Shown here: positions 23,137-31,055 of the stretch, in pieces
Numbering within the stretch: position 1 is the stretch's first letter
Layout: each line of letters opens with the position of its first letter
From: Oribacterium sp. NK2B42
GTDB lineage: Bacteria; Bacillota; Clostridia; Lachnospirales; Lachnospiraceae
NCBI RefSeq assembly: GCF_000424445.1
Contig: NZ_KE384187.1
Coordinates: 1-32,110 of the forward strand
Reading direction: 5' to 3'
DNA length: 32,110 bases
The notes under the pieces: generated by a model
The model's database searches: none
Seen by the model: only the letters and a program-made list of their open reading frames with translations
Told to the model about the DNA's origin: nothing
Position numbers and translations under genes: made by a program

Positions 23137-23667
23137 ATGTCAGAGACAAATTCTGCAGCTCGTTGGTATGTAGCTCATACCTATTCAGGCTACGAGAACA
23201 AGGTCAAGATGGATCTGGAAAAGACCATCGAAAACCGTGGTCTTCAGGATCTCATTCTTGAAGTCAGCGTTCCGATGCAGCCGGTCATTGAAATGAAGAA
23301 CGGCGTTGAGAAGAAGACTGATAAGAAAATGTTCCCGGGCTATGTTCTCGTTAATATGGTCATGAATCAGGAAACCTGGTACGTTGTGAGAAATACACGT
23401 GGCGTCACCGGATTTGTTGGCCCGGGATCAGAGCCAACGCCTCTTTCAGAAGAGGAAATCATAAGCCTCGGCTATAGAAAGTCAGAAGTGCTTGTGGATT
23501 TCGCATTGGGAGATACAGTATCTGTTATTTCCGGAGCATGGAAGGATACAGTCGGTGTCATCAGCGAGATCAATGATCAGAAGAAGACCGTTACCATCTC
23601 AGTTGAGATGTTCGGCAGAGAAACTCCTGTAGAGTTGTCCTACGGAGAAGTTCAGAAACTCAGATAA
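23137..23667 (+). CDS. nusG: Transcription termination/antitermination factor NusG
   Basis: A protein of 176 residues that binds RNA polymerase and influences pausing, termination and coupling with translation. The NGN domain (ARWYVAHTYSGYENKVKMDLE, ... KKMFPGYVLVNMVMN, ... VRNTRGVTGFVG) is followed by a C-terminal KOW domain (GDTVSVISGAWKDTVGVISEIN). Length is normal for housekeeping NusG. AAAGGGGA precedes the ATG. Confidence 0.96.
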   Translation: MSETNSAARWYVAHTYSGYENKVKMDLEKTIENRGLQDLILEVSVPMQPVIEMKNGVEKKTDKKMFPGYVLVNMVMNQETWYVVRNTRGVTGFVGPGSEPTPLSEEEIISLGYRKSEVLVDFALGDTVSVISGAWKDTVGVISEINDQKKTVTISVEMFGRETPVELSYGEVQKLR

Positions 23668-23730
23668 CAAAGTATGGGAGGGTTAGCGAATAGTTCGTCT
23701 ACCCCGCAATTACCACAAGGAGGTGCCATA

Positions 23731-24156
23731 ATGGCAAAGAAGGTAGAAGGTTATATCAAGTTACAGATTCCAGCTGGTAAAGCAACACCGGCTCCACCAG
23801 TAGGTCCTGCTCTTGGACAGCATGGTGTAAATATCGTTGCATTCACAAAGGAGTTCAATGCAAGAACAGCTAACGAGGGTGATGTTGTCATCCCTGTAGT
23901 TATCACTGTTTACGCTGACAGAAGCTTCAGCTTCATCACAAAGACTCCTCCTGCAGCAGTTCTTATCAAGAAGGCTTGTAAGCTTCAGAAGGCATCAGGC
24001 CAGCCTAACAAGAACAAGGTTGCTACAATCAGTAAGGCTGATCTTCAGAAGATTGCAGAGACAAAGATGAAAGATCTTAATGCTGCATCACTTGAAGCTG
24101 CTATGTCTATGATCGCCGGAACATGCAGATCAATGGGCGTTGAAGTAGAGAAGTAA
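23731..24156 (+). CDS. rplK: 50S ribosomal protein L11
   Basis: A 141-residue protein that forms the GTPase-associated centre with 23S rRNA. The start [32 protein letters not shown] is diagnostic. An upstream in-frame ATG (23674) would add 19 residues, but AAGGAGGTG at 23717-23725 places translation at 23731. rplA follows after 18 bases. Confidence 0.97.
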   Translation: MAKKVEGYIKLQIPAGKATPAPPVGPALGQHGVNIVAFTKEFNARTANEGDVVIPVVITVYADRSFSFITKTPPAAVLIKKACKLQKASGQPNKNKVATISKADLQKIAETKMKDLNAASLEAAMSMIAGTCRSMGVEVEK

Positions 24157-24174
24157 TAGGGAGGTCAACTGATT

Positions 24175-24867
24175 ATGAAAACAGGTAAGAGATATAATGC
24201 AGCTGCTCAGGGCGTAGACAGAGCTGTAAAGTACAGTGCAGTAGACGCTATCGAGCTTGTAAAGAAGAATGCAACAGCAAAATTCGACGAGACCGTTGAA
24301 CTTCACATCAGAACCGGTTGTGACTCACGTCACGCTGATCAGCAGGTTCGTGGTTCCGTTGTACTTCCTGCCGGAACAGGTAAGAAGGTTAGAATCCTCG
24401 TATTTGCAAAGGGCGCTAAGGCTGATGAAGCTCAGGCAGCCGGTGCAGATTTCGTAGGAGCAGAGGAGCTTATTCCTAAGATCCAGGGTGGTTGGTTCGA
24501 TTACGATGTAGTAATCGCTACACCTGATATGATGGGCGTTGTTGGACGTATCGGTCGTCTCCTCGGACCTAAGGGCTTAATGCCAAACCCTAAGACAGGT
24601 ACTGTTACTATGGATGTAGCTAAGGCAATCGCTGATACTAAGGCCGGTAAGGTTGAGTATCGTCTTGACAAGGCTAACATCATCCACGTTCCTGTTGGAA
24701 AGGCATCTTTCGAGACAGCTAAGCTTCAGGAGAACCTTAGCGCACTTATGAGTGCTATCGTTAAGGCCAGACCTGCTACACTTAAGGGAACATACATGAA
24801 GTCAGCTACTCTGACATCTACAATGGGTCCCGGAGTTAAGCTTGATACTGTTCAGTTCGGTGCTTAA
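24175..24867 (+). CDS. rplA: 50S ribosomal protein L1
   Basis: A 230-residue protein of the L1 stalk, which in many bacteria also represses its own operon. The segments [40 protein letters not shown] and [16 protein letters not shown] are characteristic. AGGGAGGTC precedes the ATG. A new promoter and the L10 leader begin right after it. Confidence 0.97.
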   Translation: MKTGKRYNAAAQGVDRAVKYSAVDAIELVKKNATAKFDETVELHIRTGCDSRHADQQVRGSVVLPAGTGKKVRILVFAKGAKADEAQAAGADFVGAEELIPKIQGGWFDYDVVIATPDMMGVVGRIGRLLGPKGLMPNPKTGTVTMDVAKAIADTKAGKVEYRLDKANIIHVPVGKASFETAKLQENLSALMSAIVKARPATLKGTYMKSATLTSTMGPGVKLDTVQFGA

Positions 24868-24888
24868 TTAAAAAATACATATTAGTTA

Positions 24889-24917
24889 TTGACAATCCGA
24901 ATAACGGATGTTAATAT
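24889..24917 (+). promoter_or_regulatory. Promoter of rplJ-rplL
   Basis: TTGACA (24889-24894) and TAATAT (24912-24917) with exactly 17 bases between them give a near-consensus sigma-A promoter, so L10/L12 can be transcribed independently of rplKA. Confidence 0.85.
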
Positions 24918-24924
24918 ACGCAAC

Positions 24925-25041
24925 GTATTAACCCGAAGACAGCAGGTGGTACCGTAAAGTACCGTAAGACAGAACGCCTGCCGAGGAAAGATACAAACGA
25001 TTTAGTTTGTTCAACCCCATGTCTTTTGGCATGGGGTTTTC
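24925..25041 (+). ncRNA. Ribosomal protein L10 leader with attenuator hairpin
   Basis: The transcribed leader before rplJ contains GAAGACAGCAGGTGG, paired segments ending in GCCTGCCGAGGAAAG, and then a strong hairpin AACCCCATGTC/GGCATGGGGTT (25013-25038) followed by TTTT. This order matches the L10 leader of Firmicutes, where L10(L12)4 binding represses the operon. The final hairpin could act as a terminator in attenuation. The GGTGGTACCG string looks superficially like a T-box but the context is wrong for one. Confidence 0.85.
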
Positions 25042-25089
25042 CTTTTAGAAAGGTTTATACGAAATCTTATAAGGAGGAAAAACCGTAAA

Positions 25090-25584
25090 ATGGCAAAGGT
25101 TGAAATTAAACAGCCAATCGTTGACGAGATCAAGGCACTTTTTGATGGTGCTGTAGCTGTTACTGCCGTTGATTACCTCGGACTTACTGTTGAGCAGGAT
25201 ACAATTCTTCGTAAGCAGTTAAGAGAGGCTGGTGTTCAGTACAAGGTTTACAAGAACACTCTTATCAAGAGAGCAGCAGAGGGTACAGATTTCGCTCAGC
25301 TTGATGACGTACTTGAGGGACCTACAGCTATTGCAGTATCAAAGGAAGATCCTGCAGCAGCAGCAAGAATCATCGCTAAGTTTGCTAAGACAGCTCCTAA
25401 GCTTGAGCTTAAGGCAGCAGTTGCTGAAGGCAAGCTTTATGACAAGAACGAGGTTCAGACTCTTGCAGCTATCCCTTCAAGAGAGGAGCTTCTCTCAAGA
25501 CTTTGTGGTTCTCTTCAGAGTCCTATCGCAAACTTCGCACGCGTTATCAATCAGGTTGCAGAGAAGAGCGAGCCTGCAGCTTAA
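25090..25584 (+). CDS. rplJ: 50S ribosomal protein L10
   Basis: A 164-residue protein, the base of the L12 stalk. The N-terminal rRNA-binding domain (EIKALFDGAVAVTAVDYLGLTVEQDTILRKQLREAGVQYKVYKNTLIKRA) is typical and the C-terminal helix that binds L12 dimers is present. AAGGAGG lies upstream of the ATG. It probably feeds back on its own leader. Confidence 0.96.
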   Translation: MAKVEIKQPIVDEIKALFDGAVAVTAVDYLGLTVEQDTILRKQLREAGVQYKVYKNTLIKRAAEGTDFAQLDDVLEGPTAIAVSKEDPAAAARIIAKFAKTAPKLELKAAVAEGKLYDKNEVQTLAAIPSREELLSRLCGSLQSPIANFARVINQVAEKSEPAA

Positions 25585-25602
25585 TTATAAGCTTATGGCA
25601 TC

Positions 25603-25643
25603 GTGAAGCGGCTTAAAGCTTCACATAGTAATCTAAAGATTAC
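25603..25643 (+). other. Two small hairpins in the rplJ-rplL spacer
   Basis: GTGAAGC/GCTTCAC (25603-25624) and GTAATC/GATTAC (25628-25643) are adjacent hairpins in the 140-base spacer. Neither is followed by a T-run. They may be RNA-processing or stability elements that help make extra L12, which is needed in several copies per ribosome. Confidence 0.45.
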
Positions 25644-25724
25644 AAAAGCAATGTAAATTGCATAGTTTATAACAAAAATTCAATCAGTGCCCCGGGCACA
25701 AATTTCTAAATGGAGGAAATTAAA

Positions 25725-26099
25725 ATGGCTAAGTTAACTACAGAAGAGTTTATCGCAGCTATCAAGGAGCTTTCTGTTGTAGAGCTTAATGACCTTGTAA
25801 AGGCTGTTGAGGAAGAGTTTGGTGTATCTGCTGCTGCAGGTGTTGTTGTTGCAGGTCCTGCTGCAGGTGCAGCTCCAGCTGAGGAGAAGACAGAGTTCGA
25901 CGTTGAGCTTACAGAGGTAGGCGCAGAGAAGATCAAGGTTATCAAGGTTGTTCGTGAGGCAACTGGTCTTGGCCTTAAGGAAGCTAAGGAAGCTGTTGAG
26001 GCAGCTCCTAAGGTACTTAAGGAGGCAGCTCCTAAGGCAGAGGCTGAAGAGCTCAAGAAGAAGCTTGAGGAAGTTGGCGCTAAAGTTACTCTCAAGTAA
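25725..26099 (+). CDS. rplL: 50S ribosomal protein L7/L12
   Basis: A 124-residue acidic stalk protein that recruits translation factors. The N-terminal dimerisation helices ([33 protein letters not shown]), the Ala/Gly/Pro hinge and the C-terminal domain ([32 protein letters not shown]) are all present. ATG 25725 follows GGAGG by eight bases; the ATG at 25710 lies in front of that site and is rejected. A strong terminator follows and the neighbouring genes are on the other strand, so rpoB is not next in this genome. Confidence 0.97.
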   Translation: MAKLTTEEFIAAIKELSVVELNDLVKAVEEEFGVSAAAGVVVAGPAAGAAPAEEKTEFDVELTEVGAEKIKVIKVVREATGLGLKEAKEAVEAAPKVLKEAAPKAEAEELKKKLEEVGAKVTLK

Positions 26100-26116
26100 T
26101 TTAGAACCGATATATG

Positions 26117-26150
26117 AAAGCCACATGGGTCAAACCCATGTGGTTTTTTT
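26117..26150 (+). terminator. Terminator after rplL
   Basis: CCACATGGG pairs with CCCATGTGG around TCAAA, followed by seven T residues. Confidence 0.95.
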
Positions 26151-26294
26151 GAATCTAAAAAAACCACCCGAAAAGGGGTGTATATAACAATAAAACATTC
26201 ATGAATCGAGTAGGGAAAATATACCCTTCCGGATTTCGCGCTGAACGGCACATGTGCTTTTGTATAAACATAACACACGCGTGACGGTTTGATC

Positions 26295-26325
26295 GAAAAA
26301 AAATAAGAGGCTTATCAGCCTCTTA
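26295..26325 (-). terminator. Terminator of the zinc operon (minus strand)
   Basis: TAAGAGGCT (26304-26312) pairs with AGCCTCTTA (26317-26325) around TATC. On the minus strand it is followed by a run of eight T. The stem includes the permease stop codon. Confidence 0.92.
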
Positions 26326-27154
26326 CACTCCCTATACCACAGTGTATCAGAAACAGTATCAGATCAAAAATTACTATGGTGGAACCAACCGGTGTGGAAG
26401 CCAGTATGGAAACCAGGATTCCGGTTACTGCACCAAAGATTGAAAGTACCGCTGAATATATGATAACACCTCTGAAGCTCTGGAACACTCTCATTGCGGA
26501 AAGCACCGGGAACACCAGAAGGGCAGTTATCAATAGGGAACCCACCAGGTTCATGGCAAGCACTATGACCATGGCGGTGATGACAGCTATCAGGGTTTGA
26601 TAAGCAGCTGTGTTGATTCCGGACGCTTTGGCAAAGCTTTCGTCGAAGGTAACCATAAAGATACGGTTATAAAACAGTACGAACACCAGAACAGTTATGA
26701 TGGAAAGAACGATACATAACGTAACCTGCTCTCCTGTAAGGGTCAGAATCGATGTGGATCCGAACAGGGTTGTACATACATCGCCGGAAATATTGGCTGA
26801 GGTGGAAAAGGTGTTCATAAGAAGATAACCGATTGCCAAGGCTCCCACGGAGTAAATGGCGATGGCTGAGTCTCCGGTAAGCTTCTTGTTCTTTCCTCCC
26901 GCCAGAAGTAAAACCGCGGTAATGATAGTGACGGGAAGTATGATCACCATCTGATTTGTAACCTTAAGTACAGAGGCAACTGCCAGGGCTCCGAAGGCTA
27001 CGTGGGAAAGTCCGTCTCCGATGTAGGAAAAGCGCCTCAGCACCAGTATGACCCCGAGAAGAGAGGAGCAAAGGGCGGTCAGCACAGCGACTATGAGGGC
27101 GTATTTCACAAAGGGGAATCCCATGTAGTATTGTAGTTTAGTTATCCATTCCAT
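26315..27154 (-). CDS. znuB: Zinc/metal ABC transporter permease ZnuB
   Basis: A membrane protein of 279 residues in the ABC-3 family, with about eight hydrophobic segments. The early sequence ALCSSLLGVILVLRRFSYIGDGLSHVAFGALA and VTFDESFAKASGINT are diagnostic for Znu/Mnt/Sit permeases. It overlaps znuC by 17 bases, so the two are translationally coupled. Placement in a zur-znuA-znuC-znuB unit, plus the histidine-rich binding protein, points to zinc rather than manganese. Confidence 0.93.
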   Translation of the reverse strand: MEWITKLQYYMGFPFVKYALIVAVLTALCSSLLGVILVLRRFSYIGDGLSHVAFGALAVASVLKVTNQMVIILPVTIITAVLLLAGGKNKKLTGDSAIAIYSVGALAIGYLLMNTFSTSANISGDVCTTLFGSTSILTLTGEQVTLCIVLSIITVLVFVLFYNRIFMVTFDESFAKASGINTAAYQTLIAVITAMVIVLAMNLVGSLLITALLVFPVLSAMRVFQSFRGVIIYSAVLSIFGAVTGILVSILASTPVGSTIVIFDLILFLIHCGIGSVRG

Positions 27155-27848
27155 CGGATTCCTCCTTGTTTAACTTGATGTAATTCTTGCTTTCCAGGTA
27201 TGCATCTCTTTCAAGGAAGAGACTGCTGTCCTTGGTTACGTGTAAAACGTGGGACGCGTACTGAAGGGCATTGAGATCGTGGGTTACCATGAGGATCGAG
27301 GTGCCGTTAGCATTAAGCTCGGATATAAGCTGGTAGAGCTCATCCGTTGCGGAAGGATCCAGGCCGCTGATGGGCTCGTCCAGAACCAGGAGCTTGTCGG
27401 TGGCACAAAGGGCTCTGGCCAGGAGTACCCGCTGCTGCTGACCGCCTGAAAGCTGGCGGTAGCTTTGTGATGCAAGATCACTTATATGGAGCTGCTCCAT
27501 CATTGCCTCTGCTGTCTGTTTCTGTTCCTTACTATAGAAAAAACCGAAACCCTTTGTGATGGTTCCGGAAAGAACGATTTCACGAACTGTGGCCGGGAAA
27601 TCGCGCTGTACTAATGTTTGCTGCGGAAGGTAGCCGATCTCTCTGGGGGTAAGTCCGTCACCGAGAGTTATGGAGCCTTCGCAGGCGCTCTGCAGATGGA
27701 GAATGGTTTTCATAAGGGTACTCTTGCCGGCACCGTTTTCTCCCACAACGCAGATGTAATCACCTTTATTGATCTCAAAATTGATCTCTTTTGCAACTAT
27801 ATAGGGACTGTAGCCTACGGCCAGGTCCTTACATGTAATATATGCCAT
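27138..27848 (-). CDS. znuC: Zinc/metal ABC transporter ATPase ZnuC
   Basis: The ATP-binding subunit, 236 residues. Walker A GENGAGKSTLMKT, Q-loop LPQQTLV, signature LSGGQQQRV, Walker B LLVLDEPISGLD and the switch histidine in MVTHDL are all visible. GGAGG lies upstream of the ATG on the minus strand. It works with ZnuB and ZnuA to import zinc. Confidence 0.95.
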   Translation of the reverse strand: MAYITCKDLAVGYSPYIVAKEINFEINKGDYICVVGENGAGKSTLMKTILHLQSACEGSITLGDGLTPREIGYLPQQTLVQRDFPATVREIVLSGTITKGFGFFYSKEQKQTAEAMMEQLHISDLASQSYRQLSGGQQQRVLLARALCATDKLLVLDEPISGLDPSATDELYQLISELNANGTSILMVTHDLNALQYASHVLHVTKDSSLFLERDAYLESKNYIKLNKEESDGMDN

Positions 27849-27863
27849 TGATGCCTCCGGGGG

Positions 27864-29045
27864 TTATTTCAAGCCCAACGCTGTCTTTAATGTCTTCAGA
27901 TTCTCTTCCATGGCTCCGAGGTAGGTCTTTCCGCCATTTATGGCTTCCTGAGATACCGACTGGATTGAATCCATAACAAGGATCTGCTGATTCTTTGATT
28001 TAGTGTTATTAAGGATGGTCTTTGCCACCTTCTGATCACCATTCTCGATGGTGAGGATGGCAGGTACCTGCAGCTCATCCACCTTGTTTGTAAGGAAGGA
28101 GATGGTTTCAAAGCTTGCTTCCGTTTCAGCTGAGCAGCCTACAAAGGCAGCATAGTAATCGAGGTTGTAATCGTCCACAAGGTAACGGAAGGGGAAACGG
28201 TCACCGAAGATGATGGTCTTTACAGGAGCAGCTTCGATAGCTGTTTCATATTCGTGATCAAGCTCCTTAAGCTCTGCTACATAGTTATCGCAGTTTGCTT
28301 TAACTGTAGCTGCAGATTCCGGTGCCAATGTTTCAAGCCGGTCAGCAATCATTTCAGTGAGGGCTTCCGCATTTCTGAGGGAAAGCCATACGTGCTCGTC
28401 GTACTCGACTTCGCTCTCTTCGTGATGGTGATCCTCAGAATCCTGAACATGCGCCTTGTCAATGTGGTCATGATCCTGGGAATCCTGAACATGCGCCTTG
28501 TCAATGTGGTCATGATCCCCGGTATCCTGATCATGTTCTTCGGCTTCGTGGTTTCCGATCTCGTGATCATCGTGATCATGATCCTCTGAGTCATGATCAT
28601 GGTCATCTTCCTGCATGCCTTCTTTAAGCTCTTCTTCCTTAACGCGGCTGCCGAGAGCATCCATCATACTTATGGAAATGAGGTCCGGGTTTACGGCATT
28701 TTTAATGGCACCCTCCACCCATGAGTCGGACTCTCCTCCTATATATATGAAAAGATCTGAAGAACCTATGGTTGCGATGTCTATAGCGCTTGGCTGATAG
28801 CTGTGAAGATCAGCTCCTGTATTCTGGAGGTAAGTGATCTCAAATTCATCGTCCAAGCCCTTTGTGAGCTGACATACCCAGTCGTACTGCGGGAAGCTGG
28901 TGCAGACAATCGAAACCTTACCGGTTGAGGCGCCTCCGGGCTGTGAACTGTTTGATATCTCCGGGACAGAATTCTGGGCGCAGCCTGCAAGGGCTGAGAC
29001 TGTAATGACAAAAGAAATAATTCCTGAGAGCATATTTTTCTTCAT
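27864..29045 (-). CDS. znuA: Zinc-binding lipoprotein ZnuA-like, with histidine-rich repeat loop
   Basis: An extracellular metal-binding lipoprotein, 393 residues. The lipobox LAGC places the lipidated cysteine at 22. A cluster-A1 solute-binding fold follows (VSIVCTSFPQYDWVCQLTKG, GADLHSYQPSAIDIATIGSSDLFIYIGG with the first metal histidine, and EHVWLSLRNAEALTEMIADRL with the second). Between them lies a very His/Asp-rich loop of about 75 residues containing two copies of a 14-residue unit (IDKAHVQDS-type). Where typical ZnuA has a third histidine before the second lobe, this protein reads FGDRFPFRYLVDDYNLDYYAAFVG, so that ligand appears changed. Third ligand identity is therefore uncertain. 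It is longer than most ZnuA because of the loop. Confidence 0.92.
   Translation of the reverse strand: MKKNMLSGIISFVITVSALAGCAQNSVPEISNSSQPGGASTGKVSIVCTSFPQYDWVCQLTKGLDDEFEITYLQNTGADLHSYQPSAIDIATIGSSDLFIYIGGESDSWVEGAIKNAVNPDLISISMMDALGSRVKEEELKEGMQEDDHDHDSEDHDHDDHEIGNHEAEEHDQDTGDHDHIDKAHVQDSQDHDHIDKAHVQDSEDHHHEESEVEYDEHVWLSLRNAEALTEMIADRLETLAPESAATVKANCDNYVAELKELDHEYETAIEAAPVKTIIFGDRFPFRYLVDDYNLDYYAAFVGCSAETEASFETISFLTNKVDELQVPAILTIENGDQKVAKTILNNTKSKNQQILVMDSIQSVSQEAINGGKTYLGAMEENLKTLKTALGLK
28438..28521. repeat. Two tandem 42-bp copies in znuA histidine loop
   Basis: The stretch beginning GAATCCTGAACATGCGCC recurs after exactly 42 bases (28438 and 28480) almost unchanged. It encodes 14 residues per copy, rich in Asp and His, so expansion keeps the frame. 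Confidence 0.9.
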
Positions 29046-29084
29046 AATAACTTCTCCTCATCTATAAATGTTTGTTTTCAGCCA

Positions 29085-29175
29085 TTTATATCTGACACAC
29101 AGATGTCAATCTAACAGGCTCAGATATTAATGCTTTTTTTGAGCCTTAATATCTGACACATTGAGGCACATCTAA
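29085..29175. promoter_or_regulatory. Zur-znuA spacer with direct and inverted repeats
   Basis: TATCTGACACA occurs twice 61 bases apart, each followed about ten bases later by ATCTAA and GGCT. Between them TCAGATATTAA and TTAATATCTGA form a perfect 11-bp inverted repeat around a T-rich loop, and GGCTC/GAGCC offers an alternative pairing. The whole spacer can fold in the zur-znuA transcript, possibly as an attenuator or processing site. Confidence 0.5.
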
Positions 29176-29203
29176 TCGGCTAATCCATCAATGATGAAAT
29201 ACG

Positions 29204-29614
29204 TTAAGCTCCTTTTCTGCAATCCTCACATAAACCGCAAATAGTTGTCATGTCGGCCTGTATGGTGAAGTTGTATTTCTTCATCATGTGTTCAAAAAAC
29301 ATTTCGCAGGTATCGTGCTCCAGGTGAAGGATTTTGCCGCAGTTCCTGCATCTTGCGTGTAAATGATTATGGCAGTCGATATGCTCCGAAACAAACTGGT
29401 AGAAAACAGAATCGGATTCCTGCCCCTTTGTCTTAAGGAGCATACCTTCCGAGGCCATCTTCTCAAGGTTTCTGTATATGGTAGCGGTATTGATATTAAC
29501 ATTCTGTTCTTTTGCGTAATCCACTACCTGCTTTGCGCTGAAGGCAGATTCCTGATGCTCTCTGGCATAGTTTTCAACCAGATAACTTCCTTTTGAATGA
29601 TAATGACGCTGCAT
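29204..29614 (-). CDS. zur: Fur-family metalloregulator, probably Zur
   Basis: A 136-residue repressor. The winged helix (FSAKQVVDYAKEQNVNINTATIYRNLEKMASEGMLLK) is followed by the histidine/cysteine metal region (HIDCHNHLHARCRNCGKI) and a second CxxC pair (CGLCEDC). The open frame extends upstream to 29707, but ATG 29614 has AAGGA at good spacing and the extra 31 residues lie in the promoter. It precedes znuACB in the same direction, and its promoter carries a perfect 9-1-9 palindrome, so it most likely senses zinc and represses its own operon. PerR is a less likely alternative given the neighbours. Confidence 0.9.
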   Translation of the reverse strand: MQRHYHSKGSYLVENYAREHQESAFSAKQVVDYAKEQNVNINTATIYRNLEKMASEGMLLKTKGQESDSVFYQFVSEHIDCHNHLHARCRNCGKILHLEHDTCEMFFEHMMKKYNFTIQADMTTICGLCEDCRKGA

Positions 29615-29644
29615 AAAAAGGTCCTTTTCAATAATAAACAACAA

Positions 29645-29663
29645 ATTGCAAATCAATTGCAAA
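29645..29663. promoter_or_regulatory. Second Zur-like box (imperfect 9-1-9)
   Basis: ATTGCAAAT-C-AATTGCAAA matches a 9-1-9 inverted repeat at seven of nine pairs. It lies just downstream of the -10 of the zur promoter, where a bound repressor would block initiation. Confidence 0.65.
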
Positions 29664-29678
29664 TTTCCGACTTGCGCT

Positions 29679-29707
29679 ATAATAACCTTATAGAAAGCCA
29701 ATGTCAA
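29679..29707 (-). promoter_or_regulatory. Promoter of zur-znuACB (minus strand)
   Basis: On the minus strand TTGACA (29707-29702) and TATTAT (29684-29679) are separated by exactly 17 bases. Zur-like palindromes lie on both sides. Confidence 0.85.
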
Positions 29708-29711
29708 TACT

Positions 29712-29730
29712 TTTGCAAATGATTTGCAAA
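29712..29730. promoter_or_regulatory. Zur-like box, perfect 9-1-9 palindrome
   Basis: TTTGCAAATGATTTGCAAA is a perfect 9-1-9 inverted repeat around G, the geometry of Zur/Fur-family operators. It abuts the -35 of the zur promoter. Confidence 0.8.
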
Positions 29731-29957
29731 TTTTAGGTCTATAAGATATGCAAATATTGTTCTTTAAATATTCATAATTTAGGTATACAATGGGAAAACT
29801 AACATCAAAATCGGAAGCATTGGAAAACGGTTATCAATCATGATTCCTGTGATAAGCAGTCTTCAGAATAATGCGTTTGATTTGGATAAACATACTATGA
29901 GCCACTTAAATCTTTATCTGAGTGTCAGATAATAAGTCTCAAAAAAGGCGTTAATAT

Positions 29958-31055
29958 ATGAGCAGTTTTGAGTATTTAAAAGAATTATTTACGACATCGC
30001 CGGATGCCGATGTACAGAGAAGGGCGGATGATGAAAACGCCATCATAATGAGGTATATGACATTTGTTTTTGCTATAGCTGAGCTGATTGCGGTTGCCAT
30101 ATTTCTTTTTATGGGAAACGGACATTACAATAGCAACTACAGCGTCAAACAGGCTGCTATTGGTTTTCTGATTAATTTTTGGTATTGCATTATTGTGCGA
30201 TTTGTAAGGTTATTCAGACGGAACAGGACCTACAGAAAGATACTTAATGCGATATATTTTGTTGCTCTTATCATATGGAGCATCCTGATTTCCGTATATC
30301 ATTATAAGATCGGGATGCAGGCAAACATTTTTTATCTGGTCATGGTGGGGATTTCCTGCATTGTGACCTTGCCTCCGACATTTGCCACTGTCCTGATACT
30401 GTTTTCCTTTCAGGGATTTTACTGGCTTGCATATCTTTATGACGGAGCCGAAAATATCATGGCTGTGAACTTTTTCTCCCTTGCCTTTATGTGTGTGACG
30501 GGCTCGGTAATGAGATATAAGATAAAGGTAAGGTCTTTAACCCAGATGATAGAGCTTGAACGAATCAATGCGGTGCTAGGAAAGGAAGCAAGGGAAGACA
30601 AGATTACGGGGCTCCGCAACAGATTTGGTTTGACTGATGACTGTGAAAAGCTTGTAGGACATGAAATATGCATTCTGATGATAGACATTGACCATTTTAA
30701 GAAGTTTAATGACACTTATGGACATATTGTGGGAGACAGGGTGCTGATAGATATTGCCAATGCTTTGAAGGAGGCATTTTCACCGGGCTTAGGGTATCGT
30801 TTCGGCGGAGATGAGCTGATGGTCATCCTTAAGGATCTGAGCGAGGCTGAGGTCTTGTATAAGATTGATCTGTTTAAAAAGAAGATTGATGAGATAGACA
30901 TAAGTGAAATCGGGCATAATGTGACCTGCAGTGTGGGCTACGCCTTTGGTCATGTGGATAATACCGAAGATTTCATCAAGGTGAACCGGCGGGCAGACAA
31001 TAAGCTTTATGAGAGCAAAAAGCTTCGTCCGGAGTGGGATGAAAAGGAATCATAA
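29958..31055 (+). CDS. Membrane-bound diguanylate cyclase (GGDEF)
   Basis: A protein of 365 residues. The N-terminal 200 residues contain about six hydrophobic segments (FVFAIAELIAVAIFLFMG onward) forming an unassigned sensor. The C-terminal GGDEF domain shows GLRNRFGL, DIDHFKKFNDTYGHIVGD and the active loop RFGGDELM (GGDEL at 283-287), predicted to make cyclic di-GMP from GTP. The inhibitory RxxD site normally placed a few residues before the GGDEF loop is absent (FSPG), so product inhibition at that site is unlikely. The ribosome site is only AAGG-like. Its last 27 bases resemble the repeat that follows the stop codon. No receptor or phosphodiesterase is adjacent. Confidence 0.92.
   Translation: MSSFEYLKELFTTSPDADVQRRADDENAIIMRYMTFVFAIAELIAVAIFLFMGNGHYNSNYSVKQAAIGFLINFWYCIIVRFVRLFRRNRTYRKILNAIYFVALIIWSILISVYHYKIGMQANIFYLVMVGISCIVTLPPTFATVLILFSFQGFYWLAYLYDGAENIMAVNFFSLAFMCVTGSVMRYKIKVRSLTQMIELERINAVLGKEAREDKITGLRNRFGLTDDCEKLVGHEICILMIDIDHFKKFNDTYGHIVGDRVLIDIANALKEAFSPGLGYRFGGDELMVILKDLSEAEVLYKIDLFKKKIDEIDISEIGHNVTCSVGYAFGHVDNTEDFIKVNRRADNKLYESKKLRPEWDEKES

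Noticed and set aside
24930-25041. T-box leader
   Set aside because: GGTGGTACCG looks like part of a T-box, but the leader precedes rplJ and its overall order fits the L10 leader.
29615-29707. N-terminal extension of the Fur-family protein
   Set aside because: The extra 31 codons overlap the promoter and Zur-like box and have no family similarity; ATG 29614 has a good ribosome site.
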